DNA from: an uncultured Treponema sp.
GTDB lineage: Bacteria; Spirochaetota; Spirochaetia; Treponematales; Treponemataceae
Length of the DNA stretch: 18,092 nucleotides
Direction: 5' to 3'
NCBI GenBank assembly: GCA_937902445.1
Contig: CALELJ010000276.1
Location: forward strand, 1-18,092
Shown: positions 1-6,614 of the stretch, piece after piece
Layout of the letters: each line of letters opens with the position of its first letter
Position numbering within the stretch: the stretch's first letter is position 1
Translations under genes and position numbers: made by a program
Notes under the pieces: model-generated
What the model was told of the DNA's origin: nothing
The model's database searches: none
The model's input: the letters and a program-made list of their open reading frames with translations, nothing else

Positions 1-184
1 GCCCCCATTTTCCCTTCCCTCGCACTTTTTTGCAAAAAACGCTTTCCCACCTGTCTTTTCTTGTTGAAAGATTATATTATCTCTATTCCTGAAATATCAT
101 TGATTTTTCAAAAATGTCCAGCATTTCTCTCTCATTCCGCAAAGACGGTGCCATAGAATCCCTGAAATAATTTCCATAGATCAA
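1..184. other. Intergenic region downstream of the M20 peptidase
   Basis: No convincing gene lies here. On the minus strand a TATAAT hexamer (71-76) without a good -35 could start a transcript leaving the window. An ATG at 7-5 preceded by purine-rich AGGG sequence could be the first codon of a gene beyond the edge, but only about two codons are visible. A perfect 14-bp palindrome of six T, GC and six A sits at 26-39. After the peptidase's TAG stop the same frame stays open to a TAG at 83-85 and contains an ATG at 154 (MAPSLRNERE...). I see no good evidence that it is translated. No GC-rich terminator hairpin for the peptidase is visible. Confidence 0.4.
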
Positions 185-1417
185 CTATACGATTGCGAGC
201 CAGGCGATTGTTGCCGCATCCTTTGCGATATTTTCAATCACACAGTATTCGTTTGGCTGGTGACAAAGCTCATCCATGGTAGACCAGACTACGGCATCGA
301 TACCCATGTTACGCAGTTCAGATGCAACGGTACCTCCACCGATGCCTATGAATTCCGGCTCAATACCATGAACGGCCTTTATGGCAGCGGCAAGTTTTTT
401 TGCAACCGCAGAATCTTTTGAGGTTGCAGGACTCTGAGCTGCCTGCTTTTCCGAAACTTCAATCTTTACGCCGTATTTCTTTTCAATATCGGAAACAACA
501 AGGTTCACTTCACGTCTTACTTCATCAAGGGAATAGCATGGAAGAATTCTGCAGTCAAAACAGAGAACATCGTCGCCCGGAATAATGTTTACGCCACTGA
601 CATTGGCATTCTGCATGGTCGGCTGGAAAGTAGAACAATCAGGCTCAAACATAGGATCCCGTCTGTCAAATTTCTTTTCAAGGGCATTTACCCTCATTGC
701 CAGATCACAGGCGGCAAGTTTTGCGTTGCGTCCCTGGTCCGGGCGGCTTCCGTGTGCCTGCTTGCCAACAGTATGGAACTTGAGCCACAGCAGATTCTTT
801 TCAGCAATTTCAATGGTAGCTCCCTTTGGATCACCTCCATCAGGAATGAGAACCAGGTCATTCTTTCCAAAAATTTCCGGATGATTCTTCACAAGCCATC
901 CCATTCCGTAGGCGGAACCAACTTCTTCGTCTGCCATGAAAAGAAGCTTTATCGTATGTTCTGGAAGAATATGCTGCTTCACAAAACTCAATGCCGCAAG
1001 AACACCGGAACACAACCCCTGCTGGTTGTCCTCAACACCACGGCCATAGATTTTTCCATCCTTGACAACAGCCTGCCATGGATCAGTATTCCAGAGGGAA
1101 AGTTCTCCGGCTGGAACAACATCCATGTGGGCGCAGATCCAGATATTGTAGTCATCAAGATTTCCAGGAATTGTCGCAACAAGATTCGGACGAAGGCCTC
1201 CGCCAACGCGGCTGTCAGGAGCATCAAAATGCTCAAGATTCTTTATTCCGTTTGCCTTAAGCCACTGTTCAAGGACGGCACACTTTTTACTTTCACCGTC
1301 ACCACCATTTTCCGGTGCAAGAGCAGGAACACATGTAAGGGCTTTTTCAAGATCCACAGCCAGTTCAGTATTGTCATAGATAAATTCTTTAAGCTGATTA
1401 AGTTCGTCGATATTCAT
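185..1417 (-). CDS. M20 family metallopeptidase (dipeptidase/deacylase type)
   Basis: A 410-residue, probably cytosolic zinc hydrolase of the M20/ArgE/DapE/CPG2 superfamily, which cleaves peptide or N-acyl amino acid bonds. The metal and catalytic residues can be read: H97 and D99 in AHMDVV, bridging D130 in GRGVEDN, base E164 with E165 in MADEEVGS, D193 in IPDGGD, and H386 in CHQPNE. The central dimerisation (lid) domain with H222 (QAHGSRP) lies at about 205-325. Length and motif order are normal, so the enzyme looks intact. The start ATG has no Shine-Dalgarno, but a near-consensus promoter ends six bases before it, so the mRNA is predicted to be leaderless. It is divergent from the SH3/LRR gene. 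The exact substrate (dipeptide, succinyl-DAP, acetyl-ornithine, carbamoyl compound) cannot be told from sequence, so no symbol is given. Confidence 0.93.
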   Translation of the reverse strand: MNIDELNQLKEFIYDNTELAVDLEKALTCVPALAPENGGDGESKKCAVLEQWLKANGIKNLEHFDAPDSRVGGGLRPNLVATIPGNLDDYNIWICAHMDVVPAGELSLWNTDPWQAVVKDGKIYGRGVEDNQQGLCSGVLAALSFVKQHILPEHTIKLLFMADEEVGSAYGMGWLVKNHPEIFGKNDLVLIPDGGDPKGATIEIAEKNLLWLKFHTVGKQAHGSRPDQGRNAKLAACDLAMRVNALEKKFDRRDPMFEPDCSTFQPTMQNANVSGVNIIPGDDVLCFDCRILPCYSLDEVRREVNLVVSDIEKKYGVKIEVSEKQAAQSPATSKDSAVAKKLAAAIKAVHGIEPEFIGIGGGTVASELRNMGIDAVVWSTMDELCHQPNEYCVIENIAKDAATIAWLAIV

Positions 1418-1423
1418 GATTCA

Positions 1424-1452
1424 ATTATAGGGACATAATATTTTAAAGTCAA
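1424..1452 (-). promoter_or_regulatory. Sigma-70 promoter of the M20 peptidase, predicting a leaderless mRNA
   Basis: On the minus strand TTGACT (1452-1447), a 17-bp spacer and a perfect TATAAT (1429-1424) are followed by TGAATC and then the ATG at 1417. With the usual distance, transcription would begin at or within a base of the A of the start codon. No ribosome binding site fits between. Confidence 0.8.
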
Positions 1453-1494
1453 AAACCGACGCAGATATTTTATTGTTATGGAAGGAATCTTCTA

Positions 1495-1524
1495 TTGATG
1501 TGATTCTTTGAATGAATATAGAAT
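1495..1524 (+). promoter_or_regulatory. Candidate promoter of the SH3/LRR gene, with very short or no leader
   Basis: TTGATG (1495-1500), an 18-bp spacer and TAGAAT (1519-1524) match the sigma-70 consensus at 4 of 6 and 5 of 6 positions. The -10 ends eight bases before the ATG at 1533, and the intervening GAAAAAAA has no Shine-Dalgarno. Confidence 0.5.
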
Positions 1525-1532
1525 GAAAAAAA

Positions 1533-2393
1533 ATGAAAGTGAAATTCCTCACGGCTTTCCAGATCCTTATTTTCTCTTCCGTATTTTTTACCTTCGCGGA
1601 ATTCTATCAGGGCGACATGGCCTTCGTTTCAACAGGCTATGGACTGGAAGTCTACGATGAACCGGACCCGGAATCAGAAACCAGCGCCTCAATTCCTTTC
1701 CTTGAAGAAATTGAGATTCTTGAAAATTCTTTCATCGATGTCACCTTCGACGGAATCACATCCAGCTGGGTAAAAATCCGTTTCGCAGAAATAGAAGGCT
1801 GGTGTTTCAGCGGTTTTCTTGAAAATTCCACGGAATCAATCGAGAAATTCACGGAGCGGCCATGGAGCTTTGATGGCGGTAAAAATATCTTCGTCTTTAA
1901 ATCCGACGGAACCTACAGCTACGGAATCCACAGCGCAAGTTATGGCGGAAGCGGTATCTGGACTGTAAGCGGCAACACTCTCATCATCGAAGGAACTGTT
2001 GCCAACAACAAGTTTGAGGAAAGCTTCTATGAGAAACTGGATTTTCTTTTCATGGAAGACGGAACAATAAACCTTGGGGAAAAATTTCTATATCCTCTGC
2101 GAAACATCAGGTTCTTTGTAGGTGAAAAAGAAATTACAGATGATCTTTTCTACTACAGCAAAATCTATCCATATCCCTTGAACAGGAACCAGAATCTTTA
2201 CAGACTCAACGACGGTCTTTTCATAAGCTGGTACGAAGACAGTGAACTTACAAAACCGTATCCATTCATTCCAAAAGGAGAAACAAGGGCTCTGGTCCTT
2301 CATGCAAAATTTCTTGATCCATCTCTTGAGACAATTGAATTTCCAGGAGTAATGAAAAAAGTAATGCGGAACTATAAAAGCTGCCGTGTTTGA
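1533..2393 (+). CDS. Secreted SH3-domain protein, N-terminal part of a frameshifted LRR protein
   Basis: This 286-residue reading frame encodes an exported protein of unknown role. Residues 1-22 form a signal peptide (MKVKF, a hydrophobic core, then FTFAEF). Residues about 27-97 resemble a bacterial SH3 domain, ending in the typical GWCFSGFLE. Residues about 108-190 resemble a small beta-rich domain often paired with SH3 in spirochaete proteins (FKSDGTYSYG, GIWTVSGNTLIIEG). Residues about 225-262 (GLFISWYEDSELTKPYPF up to LHAKF) look like a degenerate InlB/Flg_new B-repeat. The last correct residues are about LETIEFPGVMKKVM. The frame then runs into TGA at 2391 while the homologous continuation lies one base over, in the next entry. 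No Shine-Dalgarno precedes the ATG. Confidence 0.75.
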   Translation: MKVKFLTAFQILIFSSVFFTFAEFYQGDMAFVSTGYGLEVYDEPDPESETSASIPFLEEIEILENSFIDVTFDGITSSWVKIRFAEIEGWCFSGFLENSTESIEKFTERPWSFDGGKNIFVFKSDGTYSYGIHSASYGGSGIWTVSGNTLIIEGTVANNKFEESFYEKLDFLFMEDGTINLGEKFLYPLRNIRFFVGEKEITDDLFYYSKIYPYPLNRNQNLYRLNDGLFISWYEDSELTKPYPFIPKGETRALVLHAKFLDPSLETIEFPGVMKKVMRNYKSCRV

Positions 2394-2856
2394 CGAAGGC
2401 ATCAATGAAATCGAAGACAGCGCTTTTGAAAACTGTATAAATCTTAAGACCATCAGTCTAAGCAGTGGTCTGAAAGTCATTGGAAGATACAGCTTTGCAG
2501 GAACTCAGATTGAATCGGTTGAAATTCCTGAAGGCTGCCATACGGTAAAACAGGGAGCCTTTCTTAACTGCAGGAAACTCAAGGAAATTTCTTTTCCATC
2601 AACAATGGAAGAAATTGACCTTTCGGTTCTGTGCACAACTGAAAGAAAATCAAATCCGGTGATCGTGAAAATCCATTCATGGAATCCAATGATAGTTTCA
2701 GACAGAACAGACGCACTTGAATCTTCACTGGCAAATGAAAAAATAATCAGACCAAACATCAAGGCCGTTTACGTTCCAAAAGGATGTGTGGAGCGTTACA
2801 AAAAGAACAAGGCCCTTTCAGAACTTTGCACTAGAATACTACCCCTGCCGGAATAA
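2386..2856 (+). pseudogene. BspA-type leucine-rich repeat remnant, C-terminal part of the preceding gene
   Basis: This frame is +1 relative to the SH3 gene and overlaps its stop. It encodes about three 23-residue LRR_5 (BspA/TpLRR) repeats: EIEDSAFENCINLKTISL, VIGRYSFAGTQIESVEI and TVKQGAFLNCRKLKEISF. The usual BspA-type tail follows (VYVPKGCVERYKKN... ending PLPE). LRR-compatible sequence (TIKAAVF) extends upstream of the first possible start, a GTG at 2386. There is no signal peptide or ribosome binding site, so it is unlikely to be an independent gene. A one-base indel at about 2365-2376 would join both parts into one protein of roughly 440 residues. BspA-type LRR proteins are usually surface adhesins. 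Whether the frameshift is biological or a sequencing error cannot be told here. Confidence 0.75.
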
Positions 2857-2881
2857 AAAAACAGCGCCACAGGTGGCGCTG
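2855..2881 (-). terminator. Intrinsic terminator of galE
   Basis: A 9-bp perfect stem (2862-2870 with 2873-2881, CAGCGCCAC/GTGGCGCTG) is followed on the minus strand by seven U. The U-tract overlaps the TAA stop of the converging LRR frame. On the plus strand there is no T-run after the hairpin, so it is expected to act mainly on galE transcripts. Confidence 0.85.
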
Positions 2882-2896
2882 CCCTTCACAAGTCAA

Positions 2897-3874
2897 TTAC
2901 ATCTTGAAATACTTTTTATATGCATTCCATGTCGAACCGATGAGTGTGTCAACATCGCTGTACTTTGCTTCCCAGCCAAGGATTTCCTTTGCCAGATCCG
3001 ATTTTGCCGTAAGCTGGGCAGGGTCGCCGGGACGACGTTCTACATAATCTGCCTTGATTTCTTTACCAGTGATGCGGCGTGTAGACTCAAGCATCTCAGT
3101 AACGGTGATTCCGTTTCCTGTACCAAGATTGAGGGTGAGGCTTTCCTTCTTTGAGGAAATATATTCAAGCGCCATAACGTGGGCAGAAGCAAGGTCCGTA
3201 ACGTGGATGTAGTCGCGGATACAGGTTCCGTCGCGTGTAGGATAATCGTTTCCAAAGACGCAGAGTTTTTCGCGTTTTCCGCATGCAACTTCCATCATGA
3301 CAGGAAGAAGATTTGCAGGATTTTTTTCAAGACCATAGAGAACTCCCTCTGGATCATAGCCGGCTGCGTTGAAATATCTGAGGGCGGCAAACTTGAGTCC
3401 CTTGAGTTTGTCATACCATGCCATGAATTCCTCAATCTTGAGCTTTGTGAATCCGTAATAGTTTTCAGGATTCTTTGGATGGTTCTCATCGATAGGAAGA
3501 TACTGAGGCTCACCAAATGTTGCGGCACTTGAGCTGAACACCATGTTGAGACAATTATATTTGACGGCAGCATTGAGGATGTTGATTGTTCCGTTTATGT
3601 TGTTCACAGAATATTTTTCAGGAGCAACCATGGATTCACCGGCAGCCTTGAAAGCGGCAAGATGGATGAAGGCATCAAAACCTTTTGCAAAAGCCTTCTC
3701 AAGATCCTTTGTCTTAAGAATGTCGCCCTTTATGAAACCGTTTTCCTTGAAAAGATTCTGCTTAAGTCCGCTGGAAAGGTTGTCAAAAACAGTTACCTTG
3801 TGGCCCTTTGCCATAAGTTCCTTAACAACATGACTTCCGATATATCCTGCACCACCAATAACAAGTACCTTCAT
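2897..3874 (-). CDS. galE: UDP-glucose 4-epimerase
   Basis: A 325-residue cytosolic short-chain dehydrogenase-type epimerase that interconverts UDP-glucose and UDP-galactose with bound NAD. It supplies galactose residues for glycoconjugates or channels galactose into glycolysis. Visible features are the N-terminal Rossmann motif GGAGYIGS (7-14), HLAAFKAAGES (71-81), the SSS substrate site (114-116), and the catalytic pair Y140/K144 in YYGFTK. The family's RYFNAAGYDPEG signature and C-terminal RPGDPAQL follow. The length is normal for GalE. The ATG at 3874 is chosen because GAGAGGT sits 8 bases upstream and the protein then begins directly with the first beta strand. An in-frame start 14 codons upstream lacks both. 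It has its own promoter and terminator, so it is probably monocistronic. UDP-GalNAc or other 4-epimerase activity cannot be excluded. Confidence 0.96.
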   Translation of the reverse strand: MKVLVIGGAGYIGSHVVKELMAKGHKVTVFDNLSSGLKQNLFKENGFIKGDILKTKDLEKAFAKGFDAFIHLAAFKAAGESMVAPEKYSVNNINGTINILNAAVKYNCLNMVFSSSAATFGEPQYLPIDENHPKNPENYYGFTKLKIEEFMAWYDKLKGLKFAALRYFNAAGYDPEGVLYGLEKNPANLLPVMMEVACGKREKLCVFGNDYPTRDGTCIRDYIHVTDLASAHVMALEYISSKKESLTLNLGTGNGITVTEMLESTRRITGKEIKADYVERRPGDPAQLTAKSDLAKEILGWEAKYSDVDTLIGSTWNAYKKYFKM

Positions 3875-3904
3875 GGTTCTACCTCTCATTTCTTTGTTTT
3901 CTAC

Positions 3905-3933
3905 ATTATTCCACAAAGAAGATCCATTTGCAA
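3905..3933 (-). promoter_or_regulatory. galE promoter
   Basis: On the minus strand TTGCAA (3933-3928), 17 bp and AATAAT (3910-3905) match sigma-70 boxes at 4 of 6 and 5 of 6 positions. The predicted leader is about 24 nt and includes the GAGAGGT ribosome binding site. Confidence 0.6.
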
Positions 3934-3978
3934 TTTACATGAGTCCACATAGAACAACTCTTTGCGCAAGAGGCCTGT

Positions 3979-4006
3979 TTCACACTTTCTGCAAATTCTG
4001 TATACT
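3979..4006 (+). promoter_or_regulatory. thrH promoter
   Basis: TTCACA (3979-3984), a 16-bp spacer and TATACT (4001-4006) each match the consensus at 5 of 6 positions. The predicted leader is about 27 nt, with AGAGGT at 4028-4033 just before the ATG at 4040. It is divergent from the galE promoter about 45 bp away. Confidence 0.65.
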
Positions 4007-4039
4007 GTCAGAAAAAATAAATACAGCAGAGGTATAACT

Positions 4040-4645
4040 ATGTATATTACATGTCTTGATCTTGAAGGCGTTCTTGTTCCTGAAATCTGGATTGAATTTG
4101 CAAAGGTTTCAGGCATTCCTGAACTTACACGCACAACACGCGATGAGCCGGACTACGACAAGCTTATGAAATGGAGAATCGGAATTCTCAAGGAACACGG
4201 ACTTGGGCTTAAGGAAATTCAGGATGTAATTTCAAAGATTGATCCTCTCCCAGGTGCAAAGGAATTTCTTGATACACTCCGCTCAAAGTGCCAGACAATC
4301 ATCATCAGCGATACATTCAGCCAGTTTGCAGGTCCATTGATGAAGAAACTTGGCATGCCAACTATTTTCTGCAACGAACTTGTAGTAGCACCAAACGGTG
4401 AAATTACAGACTTTAAGATGAGATGTCCTCAGTCAAAGCTTACAACAGTAAAGGCTCTCCAGTCATGCGGATTTGAAACAGTAGCAAGCGGTGACAGCCA
4501 CAATGACCTTGCCATGATCAAGGCAAGCAAGGCTGGCTTCCTCTTCCGTTCAACAGACCAGATCAAGAAGGACAATCCTGAACTTGAAGCTTTTGAGGAA
4601 TACGATGATCTTCTCAAAGCAATTCTCAAGGTTGTTGAAGCTTAA
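4040..4645 (+). CDS. thrH: ThrH-type phosphoserine phosphatase / phosphoserine:homoserine phosphotransferase
   Basis: A 201-residue cytosolic HAD-superfamily enzyme that makes serine from phosphoserine. In characterised ThrH proteins it can also pass the phosphate to homoserine, linking serine and threonine synthesis. HAD motif I is the ThrH form D7-L-E-G-V-L-V-P-E, with nucleophile D7 and E9. The characteristic TTRDEPDYDKLM stretch follows at 32-43. Motif II is S90-D91 in IISDTF, motif III K133, and motif IV GDSHND at 151-156. Sequence and length agree with Pseudomonas ThrH (about 205 residues). The start at 4040 has AGAGGT six bases upstream. A longer in-frame start at 3962 would include the promoter and is rejected. 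It converges on fhs, and both enzymes feed the serine/one-carbon pool. Confidence 0.95.
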   Translation: MYITCLDLEGVLVPEIWIEFAKVSGIPELTRTTRDEPDYDKLMKWRIGILKEHGLGLKEIQDVISKIDPLPGAKEFLDTLRSKCQTIIISDTFSQFAGPLMKKLGMPTIFCNELVVAPNGEITDFKMRCPQSKLTTVKALQSCGFETVASGDSHNDLAMIKASKAGFLFRSTDQIKKDNPELEAFEEYDDLLKAILKVVEA

Positions 4646-4686
4646 AAAAAAGCAGGATACTTCGACTGGCGCTCAGCAATCCTGCT
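4644..4686 (-). terminator. Intrinsic terminator downstream of fhs, built on a REP-like hairpin
   Basis: The 8-bp arms AGCAGGAT (4651-4658) and ATCCTGCT (4679-4686) enclose a 20-nt loop. On the minus strand eight U follow, complementary to the A-run 4644-4651. The U-tract abuts the thrH TAA stop. No T-run follows on the plus strand, so it should serve fhs. Confidence 0.7.
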
Positions 4687-4724
4687 CACGGTATAGGATC
4701 CCTGAGCTGAGTCGAAGGGTCCGC
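4651..4724. repeat. REPIN-like pair of inverted REP-type palindromes
   Basis: The motif CTTCGACT-n4-CTCAG (4660-4676) is followed by its inverted counterpart CTGAG-n3-AGTCGAAG (4702-4717). Each sits in its own hairpin: GCAGGAT/ATCCTGC for the first, and roughly GGAtCCCT/AGGGTCC (4697-4722) for the second. The core resembles the widespread CTGAGC...TCGAAG family of dispersed intergenic palindromes. Two inverted copies are the form that REP-associated tyrosine transposases mobilise. It is seen only once in this window, so its dispersal is inferred. Confidence 0.6.
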
Positions 4725-4745
4725 CGCGCAATACAAAATCAAAGA

Positions 4746-6413
4746 TTAGAACAATCCTGAAATTACGCCGTTGTCATCAACATCGATGTTTTCTGCAGCC
4801 GGAACTTTCGGAAGTCCAGGCATGTCCACGATATCTCCGGCAAAAGCAACAACGAATCCAGCACCGCTGTAAAGCTGAACGTCGCGTACAGGGAATGCAT
4901 ATCCTGATGGAGCGCCAAGTGCAGACTTGTTGTGGCTGATGGAATTCTGTGTCTTTGCCATGCAGACAGGAAGATTTCCATAACCGGCCTTTTCATATTC
5001 AGCAAGTTTCTTAAGTGCCTTTGTATCGAATTCAACAGAAGCAGCTCCGTAAATTTCCTTTGCAAGAGTTTCAATCTTTTCCTTGAATGTGGCATCCAAA
5101 GGATAGATGTTCTTGAACTCAGAAGGCTTGTCACAGATTTCTACAACTTTTTCAGCAAGGGCTTTTGCACCTTCTCCGCCTTTACCCCAGCCTTCACAAA
5201 GAATAGCTTCACTTCCGCATTCCCTGGCAAGCTGCTGAACGAGGGCAATTTCCGCATCAGTATCGGTAATGAACTTGTTTACTGCAATAATGCAAGGAAG
5301 CCCGAATTTTTTCATGTTGTTGATGTGGGCCTTTACGTTTTCAAAACCACTTGTAATGGCAACAAGATTTTCAATTCCAAGGTCAGACTTGAGTACACCA
5401 CCGTGCATCTTTATTGCGCGGCATGTAGCAACGATTACAGCTGCATTCGGCTTGAGTCCATGCATGCGGCATTTGATGTCAAAGAATTTTTCTGCACCAA
5501 GGTCAGCGGCAAAACCGGCTTCGGTCACTACATAGTCACCTGTAGCAAGGGCGCAGAGAGTTGCGTTGATGGAGTTGCATCCGTGTGCGATGTTTGCGAA
5601 AGGACCACCGTGGATGAATGCCGGATTCTTTTCGAGAGTCTGGACAAGGTTCGGTCTGATGGCGTCCTTAAGAAGAGCGGCAATTGCTCCAGTACATTTA
5701 AGCTGGCCGAAAGTAACGTTTTCTTTTGCATATGTCTGGCCGATGATGATGCGGCTGATTTTTTCCTTGAGTTCAGAAATGCTCTTTGAAAGACATACGA
5801 TAGCCATAATTTCAGAAGCAACGGAAATCTGGAAGTGGCTTTCACGCGGAACTCCGTCAACACGGCTTCCGAGTCCAAGGATGACATTGCGGAGGGAACG
5901 GTCATTAAGGTCAACACAGCGCTTCCATGAAATCGTGCGAGGATCGATGTTGAGGACATTTCCCTGCTGGAGGTGGTTGTCGATGAGGGCTGCCATAAGA
6001 TTGTTTGCGGCAGTAATTGCATGGATGTCACCTGTAAAATGAAGGTTGATGTCTTCCATCGGAACGACCTGGGCATATCCACCGCCACAGGCACCACCCT
6101 TGATGCCAAAACAAGGTCCAAGGGAAGGTTCACGGAGGGCTATTACAGTCTTCTTTCCGATTTTATTGAGACCGTCACCAAGAGCGATGGTAACTGTAGA
6201 TTTTCCTTCACCGGCTGCAGTTGGCGTCATGGCAGTAACAAGAACAAGCTTTCCCTTTTTGCTGGAAGCCTGGAGTGAATTCAGTTTTTCAAAGTTGATC
6301 TTTGCCTTATATGAACCATAGAAATCCAGGTCTTTTTCCTCAAGACCAATTTTTCTGGCAACTTCAGCCACCGGAACCATTACATTTTTCTGTGCAATTT
6401 CAATATCTGTCAT
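4746..6413 (-). CDS. fhs: Formate-tetrahydrofolate ligase
   Basis: A 556-residue cytosolic enzyme that joins formate to tetrahydrofolate using ATP, giving 10-formyl-THF for purine synthesis. In acetogens it serves the methyl branch of the Wood-Ljungdahl pathway. The nucleotide loop reads PTAAGEGKST (64-73), with family signatures REPSLGPCFGIKGGA (94-108), FTGDIHAI (126-133), FIHGGPFANIAHGCNS, and the C-terminal GAGFVVAFAGDI and MPGLP near the end. The length is typical. The ATG at 6413 is preceded by GCGGAG at the right spacing. An upstream in-frame start at 6461 would include the promoter -10 box and is rejected. It is divergent from the lipoprotein gene and transcribed alone. Presence of fhs by itself does not show acetogenesis. 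Confidence 0.97.
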   Translation of the reverse strand: MTDIEIAQKNVMVPVAEVARKIGLEEKDLDFYGSYKAKINFEKLNSLQASSKKGKLVLVTAMTPTAAGEGKSTVTIALGDGLNKIGKKTVIALREPSLGPCFGIKGGACGGGYAQVVPMEDINLHFTGDIHAITAANNLMAALIDNHLQQGNVLNIDPRTISWKRCVDLNDRSLRNVILGLGSRVDGVPRESHFQISVASEIMAIVCLSKSISELKEKISRIIIGQTYAKENVTFGQLKCTGAIAALLKDAIRPNLVQTLEKNPAFIHGGPFANIAHGCNSINATLCALATGDYVVTEAGFAADLGAEKFFDIKCRMHGLKPNAAVIVATCRAIKMHGGVLKSDLGIENLVAITSGFENVKAHINNMKKFGLPCIIAVNKFITDTDAEIALVQQLARECGSEAILCEGWGKGGEGAKALAEKVVEICDKPSEFKNIYPLDATFKEKIETLAKEIYGAASVEFDTKALKKLAEYEKAGYGNLPVCMAKTQNSISHNKSALGAPSGYAFPVRDVQLYSGAGFVVAFAGDIVDMPGLPKVPAAENIDVDDNGVISGLF

Positions 6414-6444
6414 ATTCACTCCGCTAAGTATTTTTAGTCCTACC

Positions 6445-6473
6445 ATTCTATTGAAAAACACTTAGAATTTCAA
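6445..6473 (-). promoter_or_regulatory. fhs promoter
   Basis: On the minus strand TTGAAA (6473-6468), exactly 17 bp and TAGAAT (6450-6445) each match the consensus at 5 of 6 positions. The predicted leader is about 25 nt, too short for a folate riboswitch. Confidence 0.75.
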
Positions 6474-6495
6474 TTTACCAGGAATCTGAAAAAAG

Positions 6496-6524
6496 AAGAC
6501 TATTTGATTATTGTATGTTATAAT
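6496..6524 (+). promoter_or_regulatory. Lipoprotein gene promoter with extended -10
   Basis: A perfect TATAAT (6519-6524) is preceded by TGT, forming an extended -10 element. A weak -35 AAGACT (6496-6501) lies 17 bp upstream. Transcription should start near 6531, giving an unusually long leader of about 84 nt for this window. Confidence 0.65.
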
Positions 6525-6530
6525 TGAAGG

Positions 6531-6614
6531 GAACCTATGTGTTCCGCAATATCAAAAAGTTTTTTTTCAATCTCAAAGTAATTTTTGAGACGACTCCAAT
6601 TTTTGAGGTATAAG
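6531..6614 (+). promoter_or_regulatory. Structured 5' leader of the lipoprotein gene
   Basis: The leader has a small GGAAC/GTTCC hairpin next to the predicted start, eight T at 6560-6567, and TCTCAAA (6571-6577) able to pair with TTTGAGA (6584-6590). The ten-base string AATTTTTGAG occurs twice (6580-6589 and 6598-6607), and the second copy runs into the ribosome binding site GAGGT (6605-6609). CTCAAA could therefore pair with either copy, which would leave the site open or closed. Function as a switch is inferred only. Confidence 0.35.

Noticed and set aside
752..1438. 228-residue plus-strand open frame opposite the M20 peptidase.
   Set aside because: It is wholly antisense to a gene with all metal ligands conserved, and has no ribosome binding site or recognisable domain.
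2382..2395. GTTTGAC at the end of the SH3 frame resembles the CUUUGAC +1 frameshift site of prfB, which would fuse the two frames.
   Set aside because: There is no Shine-Dalgarno-like stimulator upstream, the slipping codon is GUU, and LRR-like sequence in the second frame already begins upstream of this point, so an indel explains it better.
3962..4039. Longer N-termini for thrH, galE (to 3916), fhs (to 6461) and the lipoprotein (from 6585).
   Set aside because: Each would translate promoter or leader sequence or bury a signal peptide, and each internal start has a proper ribosome binding site.
4932..5789. 285-residue plus-strand open frame opposite fhs, and similar long frames opposite galE, the flavoenzyme and the rod protein.
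   Set aside because: These are shadows of well-conserved coding strands. They are Cys/Phe/Ser-rich with no domain or start signal.
6414..6440. Tetrahydrofolate riboswitch upstream of fhs.
   Set aside because: The predicted leader is only about 25 nt, too short for any known folate aptamer.
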